Of a stretch of 64,000 nt of DNA, positions 9,712 through 18,448 are shown one piece after another (the stretch's first letter is position 1; each line of letters begins with the position of its first letter). Origin of the DNA: Bradyrhizobium xenonodulans (lineage in GTDB: Bacteria; Pseudomonadota; Alphaproteobacteria; Rhizobiales; Xanthobacteraceae); assembly GCF_027594865.1 (NCBI RefSeq), contig NZ_CP089391.1:5300501-5364500 (forward strand). The letters are read 5' to 3'. The notes below the pieces were generated by a model. The model worked only from the letters and a program-made list of their open reading frames with translations, was not told where the DNA came from and did no database searches. Both the position numbers and the translations under genes were made by a program.

Positions 9712-10051
9712 TACAGGGCCCCGGACCGGCCTTGCTGGCCTGGTCGACTCGTGTTGGTTAGGAGCCCAGCATGTGGCCCGGTAAAATTGCCCCAAGATTG
9801 CAGGGCGAAAACCGTCGCCCACACCGTTCCTGGCTCGCGGCGCCGGATCAACATTGCCCGAACATTGCCGCGCCGCGCTCACGCTCCCAAACTTTGGCCG
9901 CCAGGGCCGCTGAGCGCTCTCGTTACTGCCTTTTATTCGCCAAGCTCGCTGCCTTAATGGGAACCCTGCGCACGAGCCGAAACACCAGACTTCGGCCAGG
10001 GAGCATCACGCTCAGGGTCTTGTTGCCCCAGCAGAGTCAAGGACGACCCGC
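9712..10051. promoter_or_regulatory. Divergent control region between the MipA-like gene and the two-component system
   Basis: 340 bases with no gene. It must hold both promoters. The notable element is a tandem direct repeat, AACATTGCCCG at 9850-9860 and AACATTGCCGC at 9861-9871, an 11-bp period. This is the spacing typical of OmpR/PhoB-type response-regulator sites, so it is a candidate site for the regulator encoded at 10052. Role is inferred. Confidence 0.5.
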
Positions 10052-10732
10052 GTGCGTTCCCTCGTGATCGAAGACGAACCGCAGATCGGCACCTATATCA
10101 GCCGGCTGCTCGGGCAATTACACGGCATCGTCGACCTCGTCGGCTCGATTGCCGATGCCCGTCAGGCGCTGGACAATTTCAAATATGATCTCGCGATCGT
10201 CGACCGGATGCTGCCCGACGGCGATGCGCTCCAGGTGGTTACGGCGCTGGGCCAGTCGCAGGAGCGCCCCGCGATCATCATGCTGACGTCCAAGGACGCC
10301 AAGGAAGACGTTATCGATGGCCTCAACGCCGGCGCCGACGACTATCTCGGCAAGCCGTTCGAGCCGCAGGAATTGATCGCACGGGTGCGCGCGGTGTTGC
10401 GCCGGCCCCGGCTGCTCGCGCCCTCGGTGCTGTCGCTCGGCAATGTCGAGCTGCACCTCGGCAGCAACGAGGCGGTGGTCGCCGACACGAAAATCCTGCT
10501 GCGGCGGCGCGAGGCGTTGATCCTCGCGGCGCTGTTGATGCGGCGAGACCGCGTCATCACCCGCGCCGCCCTGATCGAGGAGATCTACGGCTTCGACGAC
10601 GAGATCGAGTCCAACACGCTGGAAGCACAGGTCTCGCGCCTGCGCAAGAAGCTGGCCGAGCTCGGCGGCGACGTCGAGATCCGCAGCATGCGCGGCATCG
10701 GCTACATCCTGCGGCTGGCTACTCCTCAATGA
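10052..10732 (+). CDS. OmpR-family response regulator
   Basis: A 226-residue regulator. The receiver domain (about 1-115) has the acidic pocket IEDEP, phospho-acceptor Asp51 in LAIVDRMLPDGD, the conserved threonine in MLTSKD and lysine in YLGKPFEP. The C-terminal winged helix has TRAALIEEIYG and NTLEAQVSRLRKKL followed by RGIGYIL. Translation starts at GTG 10052. Its stop overlaps the ATG of the sensor kinase by four bases (ATGA), so the pair is translationally coupled. Confidence 0.95.
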   Translation: MRSLVIEDEPQIGTYISRLLGQLHGIVDLVGSIADARQALDNFKYDLAIVDRMLPDGDALQVVTALGQSQERPAIIMLTSKDAKEDVIDGLNAGADDYLGKPFEPQELIARVRAVLRRPRLLAPSVLSLGNVELHLGSNEAVVADTKILLRRREALILAALLMRRDRVITRAALIEEIYGFDDEIESNTLEAQVSRLRKKLAELGGDVEIRSMRGIGYILRLATPQ

Positions 10733-12093
10733 GATCGATCGCCCGGACGTTTGCGCTGTCGCTCGGCATCGCCGCCACGACGATCTTCCTGATCATGGTC
10801 GGTATCTTCATCTGGCGATACCCGTTGGAAGAGCGCGAGTTCAGGGCCTGTCGGGCCGTGGCGGCCGTTCTCGATCGTGCCACCGTGATCGATGGACAAA
10901 ACCTGACGGTACGTCCCACTCCCGCCCTCGAGGAGCTGAAGGCGGACAGCCCAAACCTCTGGTACGTCGTGTCCGCGGGCGATCTGATCAGCGAGTATGG
11001 TAGCGAACTCCGGCCCGCCCTCCCGTTCGCCTTTCCCTATCGCGGACCCGTCGGCCTGTCCGTTTTCAGCACCGCCGACCAGAGCAGCACGTTCTGTCTC
11101 GCCGTTGCGCAACGGGGCTCTTTGCGGCTCACGACGATGGTCGGCGAGCCTCAGGTCCGCTTTGGCCGGATTGCGAGGAGTTTCCTCGTCCGCAGCAGTT
11201 TTTCGATCTTCTTGGTGGCGCTGGCCTTTGCCGCGACCGTCGCGATCGGTTCGGCGCTTGCTGCACGTTTCGTCTCACGCGGCATCGAACGGGTGGCGCG
11301 TCGGGCGCTCGCGATCAACCCGGCGGCCCCGCAAGGCCTGATATCCCTGTCCGAGGTGCCCTCCGAGCTGAGGCCTCTGGTCGAGGCGCTGAACCGCGCC
11401 TTCGGCGAGATCGACGCCTACATCAGGAGGCAACGCCGCTTTCTCGGCAATGCTGCACACCAGCTTCGCACGCCATTGACGCTTCTGCGCGCAAAGATCG
11501 AGGACGTGCCCGAACCGGCCCTGAGGGCCGAATTGGTGCGCGACGTCCGCCGGTTGACGTCGCTGGTCTCCGCCATGCTCGACCTGGCGCGACTGCAAAA
11601 CCACACGATCGAGAAACGGCCGATCGATCTTGCCCAGATCACGCTGGACGTGCTGGCCGATTTCAGCCCCTCGGCGCTGGACGCCGGTATTGAGCTCGCG
11701 CTGGAGCGCGCCGAAGACGGTCCGCTTCTGGTGCAGGGCGTGGACGCCGCGGTTCGCAGCGCGCTCGCCAATCTGGTCGGTAATGCGCTGATCCACGCCC
11801 ATGGCGCCCGACGCATCGTCGCCACGCTCGGCCGCGGCAACGTCTCGATCGACGATGACGGCGCCGGCCTGCCCGATGACGCGGAGCACAGGCTGCTCGA
11901 GCCGTTCCAGACCGGCAACGGCGCGGGCGACGGCGCCGGCCTTGGCCTGTCGATCGTGCGCGAGATCATGGCCGCTCACGGCGGCGAGCTCGTCATCTCC
12001 TCCGTGCCCGGCCGGGGCACGACGATGAGCCTGCGCTTTCCCGAGGCGAGCGCGACGACGAGATCGCCGCAGCTCGACCTGCAAGCACACTAG
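10729..12093 (+). CDS. Sensor histidine kinase of the MipA-linked two-component system
   Basis: A 454-residue membrane kinase. Helix 1 is about residues 9-29, a periplasmic sensor of roughly 125 residues follows, and helix 2 is about 157-178. HisKA has phospho-accepting His244 (NAAHQLRTPLTLL), the N box is NLVGNALIHAHG, and the G boxes are DDDGAGLPDD and GAGLGLSIV. Kinase and regulator genes overlap by four bases, and both diverge from the MipA-like gene, their probable target. The sensor domain is not one I recognise, so the ligand is unknown. Confidence 0.94.
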   Translation: MRSIARTFALSLGIAATTIFLIMVGIFIWRYPLEEREFRACRAVAAVLDRATVIDGQNLTVRPTPALEELKADSPNLWYVVSAGDLISEYGSELRPALPFAFPYRGPVGLSVFSTADQSSTFCLAVAQRGSLRLTTMVGEPQVRFGRIARSFLVRSSFSIFLVALAFAATVAIGSALAARFVSRGIERVARRALAINPAAPQGLISLSEVPSELRPLVEALNRAFGEIDAYIRRQRRFLGNAAHQLRTPLTLLRAKIEDVPEPALRAELVRDVRRLTSLVSAMLDLARLQNHTIEKRPIDLAQITLDVLADFSPSALDAGIELALERAEDGPLLVQGVDAAVRSALANLVGNALIHAHGARRIVATLGRGNVSIDDDGAGLPDDAEHRLLEPFQTGNGAGDGAGLGLSIVREIMAAHGGELVISSVPGRGTTMSLRFPEASATTRSPQLDLQAH

Positions 12094-12284
12094 CGGGCTA
12101 TCTACGTCCCCTCGCGAAACCGTCCGGAAACATTTGCGCGAAAAACGTCTTCTGCGTTTCATCCTTTCGCGTCAAGCAACCAAATATGTTCGCTGGCGGC
12201 GATCGAATGTTCGCACACGAGCGAACCTGTTCCTGCATCGCGGCGACCAAACCTCCGATTGATACCTTCAACGGAGATTTTCCA

Positions 12285-12554
12285 ATGCGCGTTCTTTCAA
12301 TGATTGCCGTTGCCGGCGCCATGATTGCGGCCTCGGCCGGTGCGTTTGCCGACGAGCTTCCCTCTTACGAAGTGCAGTCGTTTCCGATCTCGGCAACGCA
12401 AGTTCAGGTGCTCGGCGGTGCCGGCGTCGAGGAGCAGTCGACCGCGCCCGCGATGATCGTCGCCGGCATGCCCGCCTCGCCTGCGCAAGTTTCGGTGCTG
12501 TCGCCGCGCGTCAAGCGGCTTGCGAGCGCGACGACGGAGCGCGAGGCGCGCTGA
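12285..12554 (+). CDS. Small exported protein of unknown function
   Basis: 89 residues with a signal peptide (MRVLSMIAVAGAMIAASAG, cleavage likely after AFA). The mature part is about 65 residues with no cysteines. I start it at ATG 12285, preceded by ACGGAGA at 12271-12277, rather than at the upstream ATG 12186. No family recognised. Confidence 0.6.
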   Translation: MRVLSMIAVAGAMIAASAGAFADELPSYEVQSFPISATQVQVLGGAGVEEQSTAPAMIVAGMPASPAQVSVLSPRVKRLASATTEREAR

Positions 12555-12604
12555 TCGGCTCCTCCCTTGCGACGATCGCATCCGATACGCGCTGAGCTTT
12601 CCAC

Positions 12605-12692
12605 AAACGTCATGCCCGGGCCTGTCCCGGGCATCCGCGTTCTTCGTACCCTCACCCAAGGCGTGGATGGCCAAGGCAAGCCCGGCCATGAC
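12605..12692. repeat. Intergenic repeat with GCCCGGGCCTGTCCCGGGC hairpin
   Basis: A GCCCGGG/CCCGGGC hairpin near 12613-12632 and a related CAAGCCCGGCCATGAC end near 12675-12690 give the appearance of a short dispersed palindromic unit. It fills most of the gap between two small exported-protein genes and may double as a transcription end point. Confidence 0.6.
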
Positions 12693-12722
12693 GATCTCTT
12701 CCGACTTCGACGCTCGCGCGCC

Positions 12723-13079
12723 TCACGTCATGCTGCCCGGCATGAAGCAGCGCACGCGCGGATGGCCGTCGATATAGTGCTTCCACACCATGGTGCGGCC
12801 GATCTTGTTCGGCTCGGTGATCACGGCGCCGTCGGGCACCACGACCCACTCGTTGTCGATATGCACGCGGAACCGGCCCTTGTCGGACTCCCAGTCGACA
12901 TCGGCGACCACGTAGCCGTCGGCGTCCGAGCAGCATTGCCCGTACGCGCTGTGCAGACTCTCGAACCAGGGTTTCAGCGGCGAATTGGCGTAGCGCCCGT
13001 CGTCGCGGGCCAGCGCCGATGTCGCCAGCAGCGCCGCCAGCCCGAGCAGCGCTGCCGCAGATAATCCTGCAAGTCTCAT
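12723..13079 (-). CDS. Small exported protein of unknown function
   Basis: 118 residues. A signal peptide (MRLAGLSAAALLGLAALLA, then TSALARDD) precedes a mature domain with the motif SAYGQCCSDADGYVV and a third cysteine in HPRVRCFMPGS. Start at ATG 13079; longer in-frame starts upstream lack signal-peptide logic. The type is familiar among exported proteins of Bradyrhizobium, but I know of no assigned function. Confidence 0.65.
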   Translation of the reverse strand: MRLAGLSAAALLGLAALLATSALARDDGRYANSPLKPWFESLHSAYGQCCSDADGYVVADVDWESDKGRFRVHIDNEWVVVPDGAVITEPNKIGRTMVWKHYIDGHPRVRCFMPGSMT

Positions 13080-13316
13080 GTCGCGTTCCCACGGAGTCAT
13101 CGCCGCAGGGGACGAACAACGTCGCCTTCTCGGCCGCGCAATGAGACAGCGCAGCGGCGGCGACTCGTTCCCCCAGCTTCCTTGCGACACCTATGCAAAT
13201 CCGGCGCCAGCGCGCATTCCGGAGAACTACTGCCGCGCGTGGCGCTCTCGACCGGCGCGCCGGTCCCGCATGTGTGACGCACCGGCGATTTGCCGCGGCT
13301 CTTTTGGAGGCTTTCC

Positions 13317-13433
13317 TTGTCGCGCAAGGGCGTGTACGAACTTGCCGCAGAGACGACCGCATCGCTTAATCAACTGTTTCAATTGGAGAAATCGGGTGTT
13401 GGCGTGACTGGCATTGGACCGTCAGTGCTATGA
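13317..13433 (+). CDS. Possible 38-residue leader peptide coupled to the downstream membrane protein
   Basis: A TTG-initiated 38-codon frame with GGAGG at 13306-13310, 6 bases upstream of the TTG. Its TGA overlaps the ATG of the 380-residue protein gene in an ATGA arrangement. The peptide begins LSRKGVYELAAETTA and is amphipathic with no signal sequence. The frame is closed upstream by TGA at 13275-13277. The ribosome site and coupling argue that it is translated; the TTG start and short length argue for caution. Confidence 0.4.
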   Translation: MSRKGVYELAAETTASLNQLFQLEKSGVGVTGIGPSVL

Positions 13434-14572
13434 GTTCGAAAGACCTGCTTCCCAGCCAGCAGGACCCGACCGACTTGCCCGCAAACCAGGTGCAGTTTGC
13501 GCTCGTGATTTCGCGCATGCTCGATACGGTGAGGGACGACCCGGAGGCCAGGCGGCAGATGGTCTACGATCTCGCCCGCTACAAGCTCCAGGAGCAGTTC
13601 ACCCACGCCGACGCCAGGAACATCGATCAGATCAAGCAGGCGCTCGAGGTCGCAATCGAGGAGGTCGAAAAATTCTCGCGTGACGAGGCGCCGCTGGAGC
13701 GTTTGCCGTCACAACAACTCACGTCAGCCAGGGCAAGTGAGGCAGGCGGTGTTCTGGTGTCAGGCGACGCCACCGTCCTGCGATCAGGGATCGGGATGTC
13801 CCGCAGCAAGCTGCCCACGATCTCGAGCCCGCTTCTACCGGTGATCAAGCGCACGGCGGCCATCCTGCTTGCCGTCGGCGCCGTCGTCCTGATCGTTTCG
13901 CAGCGAGACAACATCGCCGCGCTGCGCCGGCTGATTTCGTCTCAGCCCCCGGAGATCGCGCAGGTCGCGCCCAAGCCGGAGACGACGATCACGGTCACCA
14001 AGCCGGAAATGGTCACCGCCGCGCCCGCCCCAACGCGCGTGCTTCCGACCGATTACGGCATCTACGCCCTGATCGACGACAAGTCGCTGACGGAGTTGAA
14101 TGCGACGGGCGTGATGGCGCCGGACATGCGGATTGCGATTTCTGCAGCTTTCAAAAAGCCGGATCGGCCTCGTTTGTCCAACGGCCGCGTCAAGTTCATC
14201 GTGTTTCGCCGCGATGTCGCAAAGGCAATTCCCGAACGCGTCGAGGTTCGCGTCGTGGCGAAAGTCGCCAGGGAGTATTCGACCGATGCCGCAGGAAAGA
14301 CACCGAATGGCGGAGACGATTTCGGAGTTGTCCGCAACATCGCCTACCCGTTCCGAGCGTCCCCGATTCCAGGGACGCCCGAAATGTACGAGCTTCATGC
14401 CGGCGATTCAGAGCTCAACCTTCCGCCAGGCTATTACATCCTGAGTCTGGGAACGCAGGCCTACTATTTCCAGGTCGAGGGCGAGATCACCGATCCCCGG
14501 CATTGCCTCGAGCGCGTCGTTACCGGCAACGGCACGTTCTACGCGCCCTGCAAGAAGGCGCGGACCTATTGA
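13430..14572 (+). CDS. Single-pass membrane protein of unknown function
   Basis: 380 residues. A cytoplasmic part rich in charged helices (about 1-130) is followed by one membrane helix (about residues 142-162, ILLAVGAVVLIVSQ). A proline-rich linker (about 175-205) leads to a globular periplasmic domain with paired cysteines near the C-terminus (RHCLERV and YAPCKKA). I recognise no family. The layout resembles a membrane-anchored envelope factor. Its start codon overlaps the stop of a possible 38-residue leader frame. Confidence 0.75.
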   Translation: MSSKDLLPSQQDPTDLPANQVQFALVISRMLDTVRDDPEARRQMVYDLARYKLQEQFTHADARNIDQIKQALEVAIEEVEKFSRDEAPLERLPSQQLTSARASEAGGVLVSGDATVLRSGIGMSRSKLPTISSPLLPVIKRTAAILLAVGAVVLIVSQRDNIAALRRLISSQPPEIAQVAPKPETTITVTKPEMVTAAPAPTRVLPTDYGIYALIDDKSLTELNATGVMAPDMRIAISAAFKKPDRPRLSNGRVKFIVFRRDVAKAIPERVEVRVVAKVAREYSTDAAGKTPNGGDDFGVVRNIAYPFRASPIPGTPEMYELHAGDSELNLPPGYYILSLGTQAYYFQVEGEITDPRHCLERVVTGNGTFYAPCKKARTY

Positions 14573-14619
14573 CGATTCTGTAGCCCGCGAAATCGAGGCA
14601 CGCACAAGCCACATACTTA

Positions 14620-14745
14620 GCCGTCATCGCCCGCCTCGTGCGCATTTGCGCACTGGAGCGGACGATCAAGTATTCCAGAGACAGTGCGAGGATACGGAGA
14701 AGCCGCGGCGTCCTGGATTCCCCGCCTTCGCGGGGAATGACAGGG
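14620..14745. repeat. Dispersed intergenic repeat remnants
   Basis: Contains the hairpin ATTCCCCGCCTTCGCGGGGAAT (stem ATTCCCCGC/GCGGGGAAT) at about 14718-14739 and a GTGCGCATTTGCGCAC inverted repeat near 14639-14654. These look like parts of dispersed Bradyrhizobium-type repeats in the 209-base gap between convergent genes. Confidence 0.55.
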
Positions 14746-14781
14746 AGTATGAGGCGAGCGCCGTACGAACGCGAAAGCAGC

Positions 14782-15387
14782 CTACTGCTTCGGCGCCGGC
14801 GCCATCATCGCGCCGCCCTTCTTCGCAGGCGCGGGCGCGGGCTTCGTCGCGGCGGTCGCCTGCGCGGGCAGATACTTCGCGACGATCGCGGGATCGACCT
14901 GGGCGAGGTTGGCGTCGGGCAGGCGCGTCCAGGTCTCGTCCTTGCCGAACAGGGAAATGCCGAGGAAGCCGCGCATGGTCAGGGTCTGGCCATCCGGGCT
15001 GACCGTCATCTTGGCCTTCCAGATGTTGCCGTCGCGCGGATTGACCACGTTGCCGCCGTCATACTTCAAGCCGTCGCGCTTCATGTCGCGGATGAAGGAG
15101 AGCCCGAGCACCGGTGCATTCTTGCGATCGTCGGTGCACTTCGTGCAAGCCTCGTTCGGATCGTCGCCGGGACGCGGAAAGGTCTTTGCGATCACGCCTT
15201 CGAAGATGCCGTTGTGGTCGATGAAGAGAAACCATCCCACCGTCTTGCCGTCTTCGACCTTCTGCCAGAGACCCGCAGCAGTCGGCTGCTGCGCCTGCGC
15301 GCCAGCCGGCCTCACTGCACCACACGTCAGCACGAGACCGAGCGCGAGGAGCGAGAGCAGCCGAAAGCTGGAAAAGAGATTCCGCAT
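14782..15387 (-). CDS. DUF2147-family exported protein
   Basis: 201 residues with a signal peptide ([19 protein letters not shown], cleavage near AGAQA). It has the DUF2147 pattern: [15 protein letters not shown] near the mature N-terminus, a CTKCTDD pair, [12 protein letters not shown], and [18 protein letters not shown]. The family folds as a lipocalin-like barrel of unknown ligand. An AAGGTGA ribosome site supports ATG 15387 over the longer frame from 15417. The Ala/Pro/Lys-rich tail after residue 175 is unusual for the family. Confidence 0.8.
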   Translation of the reverse strand: MRNLFSSFRLLSLLALGLVLTCGAVRPAGAQAQQPTAAGLWQKVEDGKTVGWFLFIDHNGIFEGVIAKTFPRPGDDPNEACTKCTDDRKNAPVLGLSFIRDMKRDGLKYDGGNVVNPRDGNIWKAKMTVSPDGQTLTMRGFLGISLFGKDETWTRLPDANLAQVDPAIVAKYLPAQATAATKPAPAPAKKGGAMMAPAPKQ

Positions 15388-15495
15388 TATGATCACCTTG
15401 CTAAGCCGCCACTGCAATGGCCGCAGACTACGGCGATTTCGCGAACGGTTCCAGCACCAGAAACATGGGGCATCGCCTGCCCGCTCCCGGCGCCG

Positions 15496-16533
<1,038 letters not shown>

Positions 16534-16706
16534 TTATCGATCGTTATCGGTTGGACGGCGCCCTTTGGGCCGAGGTGACCCTGCCTGTCTAGCCAACGGG
16601 AATGGATCAGGGAAGGCATAAAAGCGGGAGCGCCCCGCAAGCACGCCCACTTGCCGGGTCAGGATAACTGGGCTGTAACGGGATGCGATATGACGGAGAT
16701 CAATCG

Positions 16707-17174
16707 GTGAACGCACCAAGCCGCCTCGATACGACGCCGCGCCCGGAGGACTATCCCTATCGCCTCGGCGACAATGTCCGCTTCGGCGATCTGGATCCGA
16801 ACCAGCACGTCAACAACGCGGTCTACGCCACCTATTTCGAGACCGGCCGTGTCACGCTGATGAAGAGCCCGGAATACGGCCTGACGCCGCCGGGCCTCGC
16901 CTGGATCATGGTGCGGCTCGACATCCATTTCCGCGCCGAGCTGCATTGGCCGAACACGATCGAACTCGGCCTTGGCGTCGTGAAACTGGGGCGGACGTCG
17001 GTGACCTTCGAGCAGGCCGTGTTCTCGGAAGGAAAGTGCATCGCCTCGGCGATTTCGGTCGGCGTCATGATCGACGAGGCGACGCGGCGACCGGCGCCGC
17101 TGACCGCAGAGGTGATCGAGAAGCTCAGACCTTGGCACAAGCGCGGCATCGAAGTCGCGCCGCCGAGCGCATGA
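16707..17174 (+). CDS. Acyl-CoA thioesterase, 4-hydroxybenzoyl-CoA thioesterase (hotdog) family
   Basis: About 155 residues, one hotdog fold. The family motif is FGDLDPNQHVNNAVYATYFE near the N-terminus, with the catalytic Asp/Asn and the HVNN turn. I prefer GTG 16707, which has GGAG 8 bases upstream; ATG 16683 is the other candidate and adds 8 residues. It hydrolyses acyl- or aryl-CoA thioesters, substrate unknown. It is divergent from FNR and convergent on the ferredoxin gene. Confidence 0.85.
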   Translation: MNAPSRLDTTPRPEDYPYRLGDNVRFGDLDPNQHVNNAVYATYFETGRVTLMKSPEYGLTPPGLAWIMVRLDIHFRAELHWPNTIELGLGVVKLGRTSVTFEQAVFSEGKCIASAISVGVMIDEATRRPAPLTAEVIEKLRPWHKRGIEVAPPSA

Positions 17175-17187
17175 TATGTGAGGCTGA

Positions 17188-17508
17188 TTAAGCCTGGCGT
17201 TCCGGTGTCGCCACGACCAGCCCGTCGAGCTCGTCGGACACCTTGATCTGGCAGGACAGGCGCGAGTTCGGGCGCACGTCGAAACCGAAGTCGAGCATGT
17301 CCTCTTCCATCGGCGTCGGGCTGCCGACCTTCTCGCGCCAGGCTTCGTCGACATAGACATGGCAGGTTGCGCAGGCACAGGCGCCGCCGCATTCGGCCTC
17401 GATGCCGGGAATGCTGTTGCGGATGGCGGCTTCCATCACGGTCGCGCCGTTCTCGACTTCCACCGTACGGGTTTCGCCCTTGTGGTCGACAAAGTGAATC
17501 TTGGCCAT
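17188..17508 (-). CDS. 2Fe-2S ferredoxin
   Basis: A 106-residue adrenodoxin/putidaredoxin-type ferredoxin. Cluster ligands are seen as Cx5Cx2C in [15 protein letters not shown], with the fourth cysteine in SRLSCQIKV. The acidic stretch [12 protein letters not shown] is the usual partner-docking region. ATG 17508 gives the expected N-terminus ([12 protein letters not shown]). It may serve P450s, Rieske oxygenases or the FNR encoded nearby; the sequence cannot decide. Confidence 0.93.
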   Translation of the reverse strand: MAKIHFVDHKGETRTVEVENGATVMEAAIRNSIPGIEAECGGACACATCHVYVDEAWREKVGSPTPMEEDMLDFGFDVRPNSRLSCQIKVSDELDGLVVATPERQA

Positions 17509-17676
17509 GTGTGCTCGTGCTGCCGCGATGTTGGGAATGAAGGAGGGTCCGGGCTGTCCTATAACGGGTCGGTCAGCCCGGCGCCATAGCGTTTTCGCGC
17601 GAAATGGCCCCCGGTTCGCGCGAAGAAATCGCGTCAAAACAAACGACTAGACCCTGATTTTGAGCGAGTCAAAACC

Positions 17677-18051
17677 CTAGTGCTTCAGGATCGCCTCGAT
17701 GGCGGCGCGGGCCTCGGTCACCGCCTCTTTCAGCGCGGCGAAGGCGTGGGGCCGGCCATGACCGGTCTGGATCGCGGTCTCCAGGCTGGCTGCGGCGTCC
17801 GCCACCGCAAAGGCGCCGATGCCGCGCGCCGAGCCCTTGAGCTTGTGGGCAAGTGGACCGGCCTCCGCCGGCAGCGCCGCCATGGCCGCGACCAGACGGA
17901 CTGCCTGCTCGGCGAACATCGCCAGCACTTCCTGTTCCAGCTCGGCATCGCCAAGCGTCATCCGCGACAGATGATCGAGGTCGAGCGGGCTGTCGATGGG
18001 TGCAAGCGGGGGCGAAGGCATCCAGTCCATCCGTTGCAGTTCAGGCGTCAT
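17677..18051 (-). CDS. Hpt-domain phosphotransfer protein
   Basis: A 124-residue single Hpt domain. Phospho-accepting His69 lies in PLAHKLKGSARGIGAF, the classic Hpt helix, and four helices fill the protein. Alone it would relay phosphate between a hybrid kinase and a response regulator. It is divergent from the giant coiled-coil gene and shares a 397-base control region containing a CtrA-type box. The hybrid kinase at 40.3 kb is one possible donor, without direct evidence. Confidence 0.88.
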   Translation of the reverse strand: MTPELQRMDWMPSPPLAPIDSPLDLDHLSRMTLGDAELEQEVLAMFAEQAVRLVAAMAALPAEAGPLAHKLKGSARGIGAFAVADAAASLETAIQTGHGRPHAFAALKEAVTEARAAIEAILKH

Positions 18052-18448
18052 GGCGCAGGCCCCGGCATCGCACGATGGGCCGCCGGTCCGGCGGTCAGGT
18101 TCCCTTCACCCAAGCATGGAAATGGTTAACGAATTGTTCGGGCTATTTTACCCAATTCCGCCCGTTTATTGACGAAAAGTTGCCGCAATCCGGCGAGTCC
18201 GGTGGAGAATTCCATTTATTGCTAAGGCGTTACGGCGCGATCCTGTTAACGATGATTAAGATTGTCTTAATCGCAGCCATTTCATTCGCGACGCTCTGCC
18301 AATAGGATGTTGCAGAAATTGGCGGACAAGCCGTCCGGGTGGGGACGGCTCGGAAATCCGCGCAAGCGGCATGATCCGGTCTGTGGGCTTGCGTAGCGCG
18401 CAGGGCTCGCGGGGGGACGCGTACTAGTAACGAGGGCTCGGACTGAAC
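18052..18448. promoter_or_regulatory. Divergent control region with a CtrA-type box
   Basis: 397 bases without a gene between the Hpt gene and the giant coiled-coil gene, and noticeably AT-richer at 18120-18310 than its surroundings. At 18256-18270 it holds TTAAGATTGTCTTAA, an exact TTAA-N7-TTAA match to the CtrA consensus of alphaproteobacteria. This is embedded in the inverted repeat GATTAAGA/TCTTAATC at 18254-18272. Additional TTAAC half-sites are at 18126-18130 and 18246-18250. The box is seen; regulation by CtrA is inferred. Confidence 0.6.
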
